A DNA stretch of 64,000 bases from Opisthorchis felineus (taxonomy: Eukaryota > Platyhelminthes > Trematoda > Opisthorchiida > Opisthorchiidae): NCBI GenBank assembly GCA_004794785.1, contig SJOL01006426.1:323156-387155 (forward strand), written 5' to 3'. Positions 64,000 through 64,000 of the stretch are shown piece after piece. The notes beneath the pieces were generated by a model that was not told the DNA's origin, searched no databases, and saw only the letters and a list, made by a program, of their open reading frames with translations. The position numbers and the translations under genes are program-made. The first letter of the stretch is position 1; each line of letters begins with the position of its first letter.

Positions 64000-64000
64000 G

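Noticed and set aside
1..64000. CRISPR arrays, tRNA and rRNA genes, bacterial-type operons
   Set aside because: No regularly spaced direct repeats, no cloverleaf-forming sequence with intact A and B boxes at normal spacing, and no runs of adjacent long frames were seen.

Overview
The window looks like nuclear DNA from a metazoan with long introns or wide intergenic space. It is moderately AT-rich, stop codons are dense in all six frames, and there are no operons, tRNA or rRNA genes. The repeat content (a rDNA-type R2-clade non-LTR element, a Penelope-like element with GIY-YIG-type C-terminal remains, an RTE-type element, and a short tandem repeat with a hammerhead-ribozyme-like core) is a combination known from flatworms, especially digenean trematodes. 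That host assignment is inference; no host gene was identified that would fix it.

Layout. From 1 to about 38.6 kb the window is almost all unannotatable non-coding DNA. It contains short repeat remnants: a 292-bp-period repeat at 11.4-11.8 kb, three short pieces ending in a CTGA...GAAAC hairpin at 2.0, 3.65 and 31.6 kb, and a poly-G hairpin at 14.6 kb. At 39.9-41.7 kb lies a decayed Penelope-like element on the + strand, readable from the start of its reverse transcriptase (RT) to its 3' end. At 41.96-42.35 kb a minus-strand open frame with a strong splice donor is the best host-exon candidate. A CpG-rich patch sits at 52.3-52.6 kb.

The right end, 54-64 kb, is a nest of mobile elements. An old R2-clade copy on the minus strand (about 54.0-56.35 kb) is followed by fragments of the 292-bp repeat (56.84 and 59.77-60.2 kb, the latter with an inverted partner). 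Next is a minus-strand RTE-type RT remnant (60.24-61.33 kb). Last is a second R2-clade element (61.5 kb to the window edge) whose 713-codon open frame is unbroken and carries every expected catalytic motif visible in this part of the protein.

How the parts relate. The intact R2-clade frame encodes the RT, the zinc knuckle and the endonuclease needed for target-primed insertion, so it or close relatives could have made the older copy. The Penelope-like element and the hammerhead-like repeats probably belong to one retroelement world, because Penelope-like elements are known to carry hammerhead ribozymes in their terminal repeats. No cellular pathway can be reconstructed from the window.
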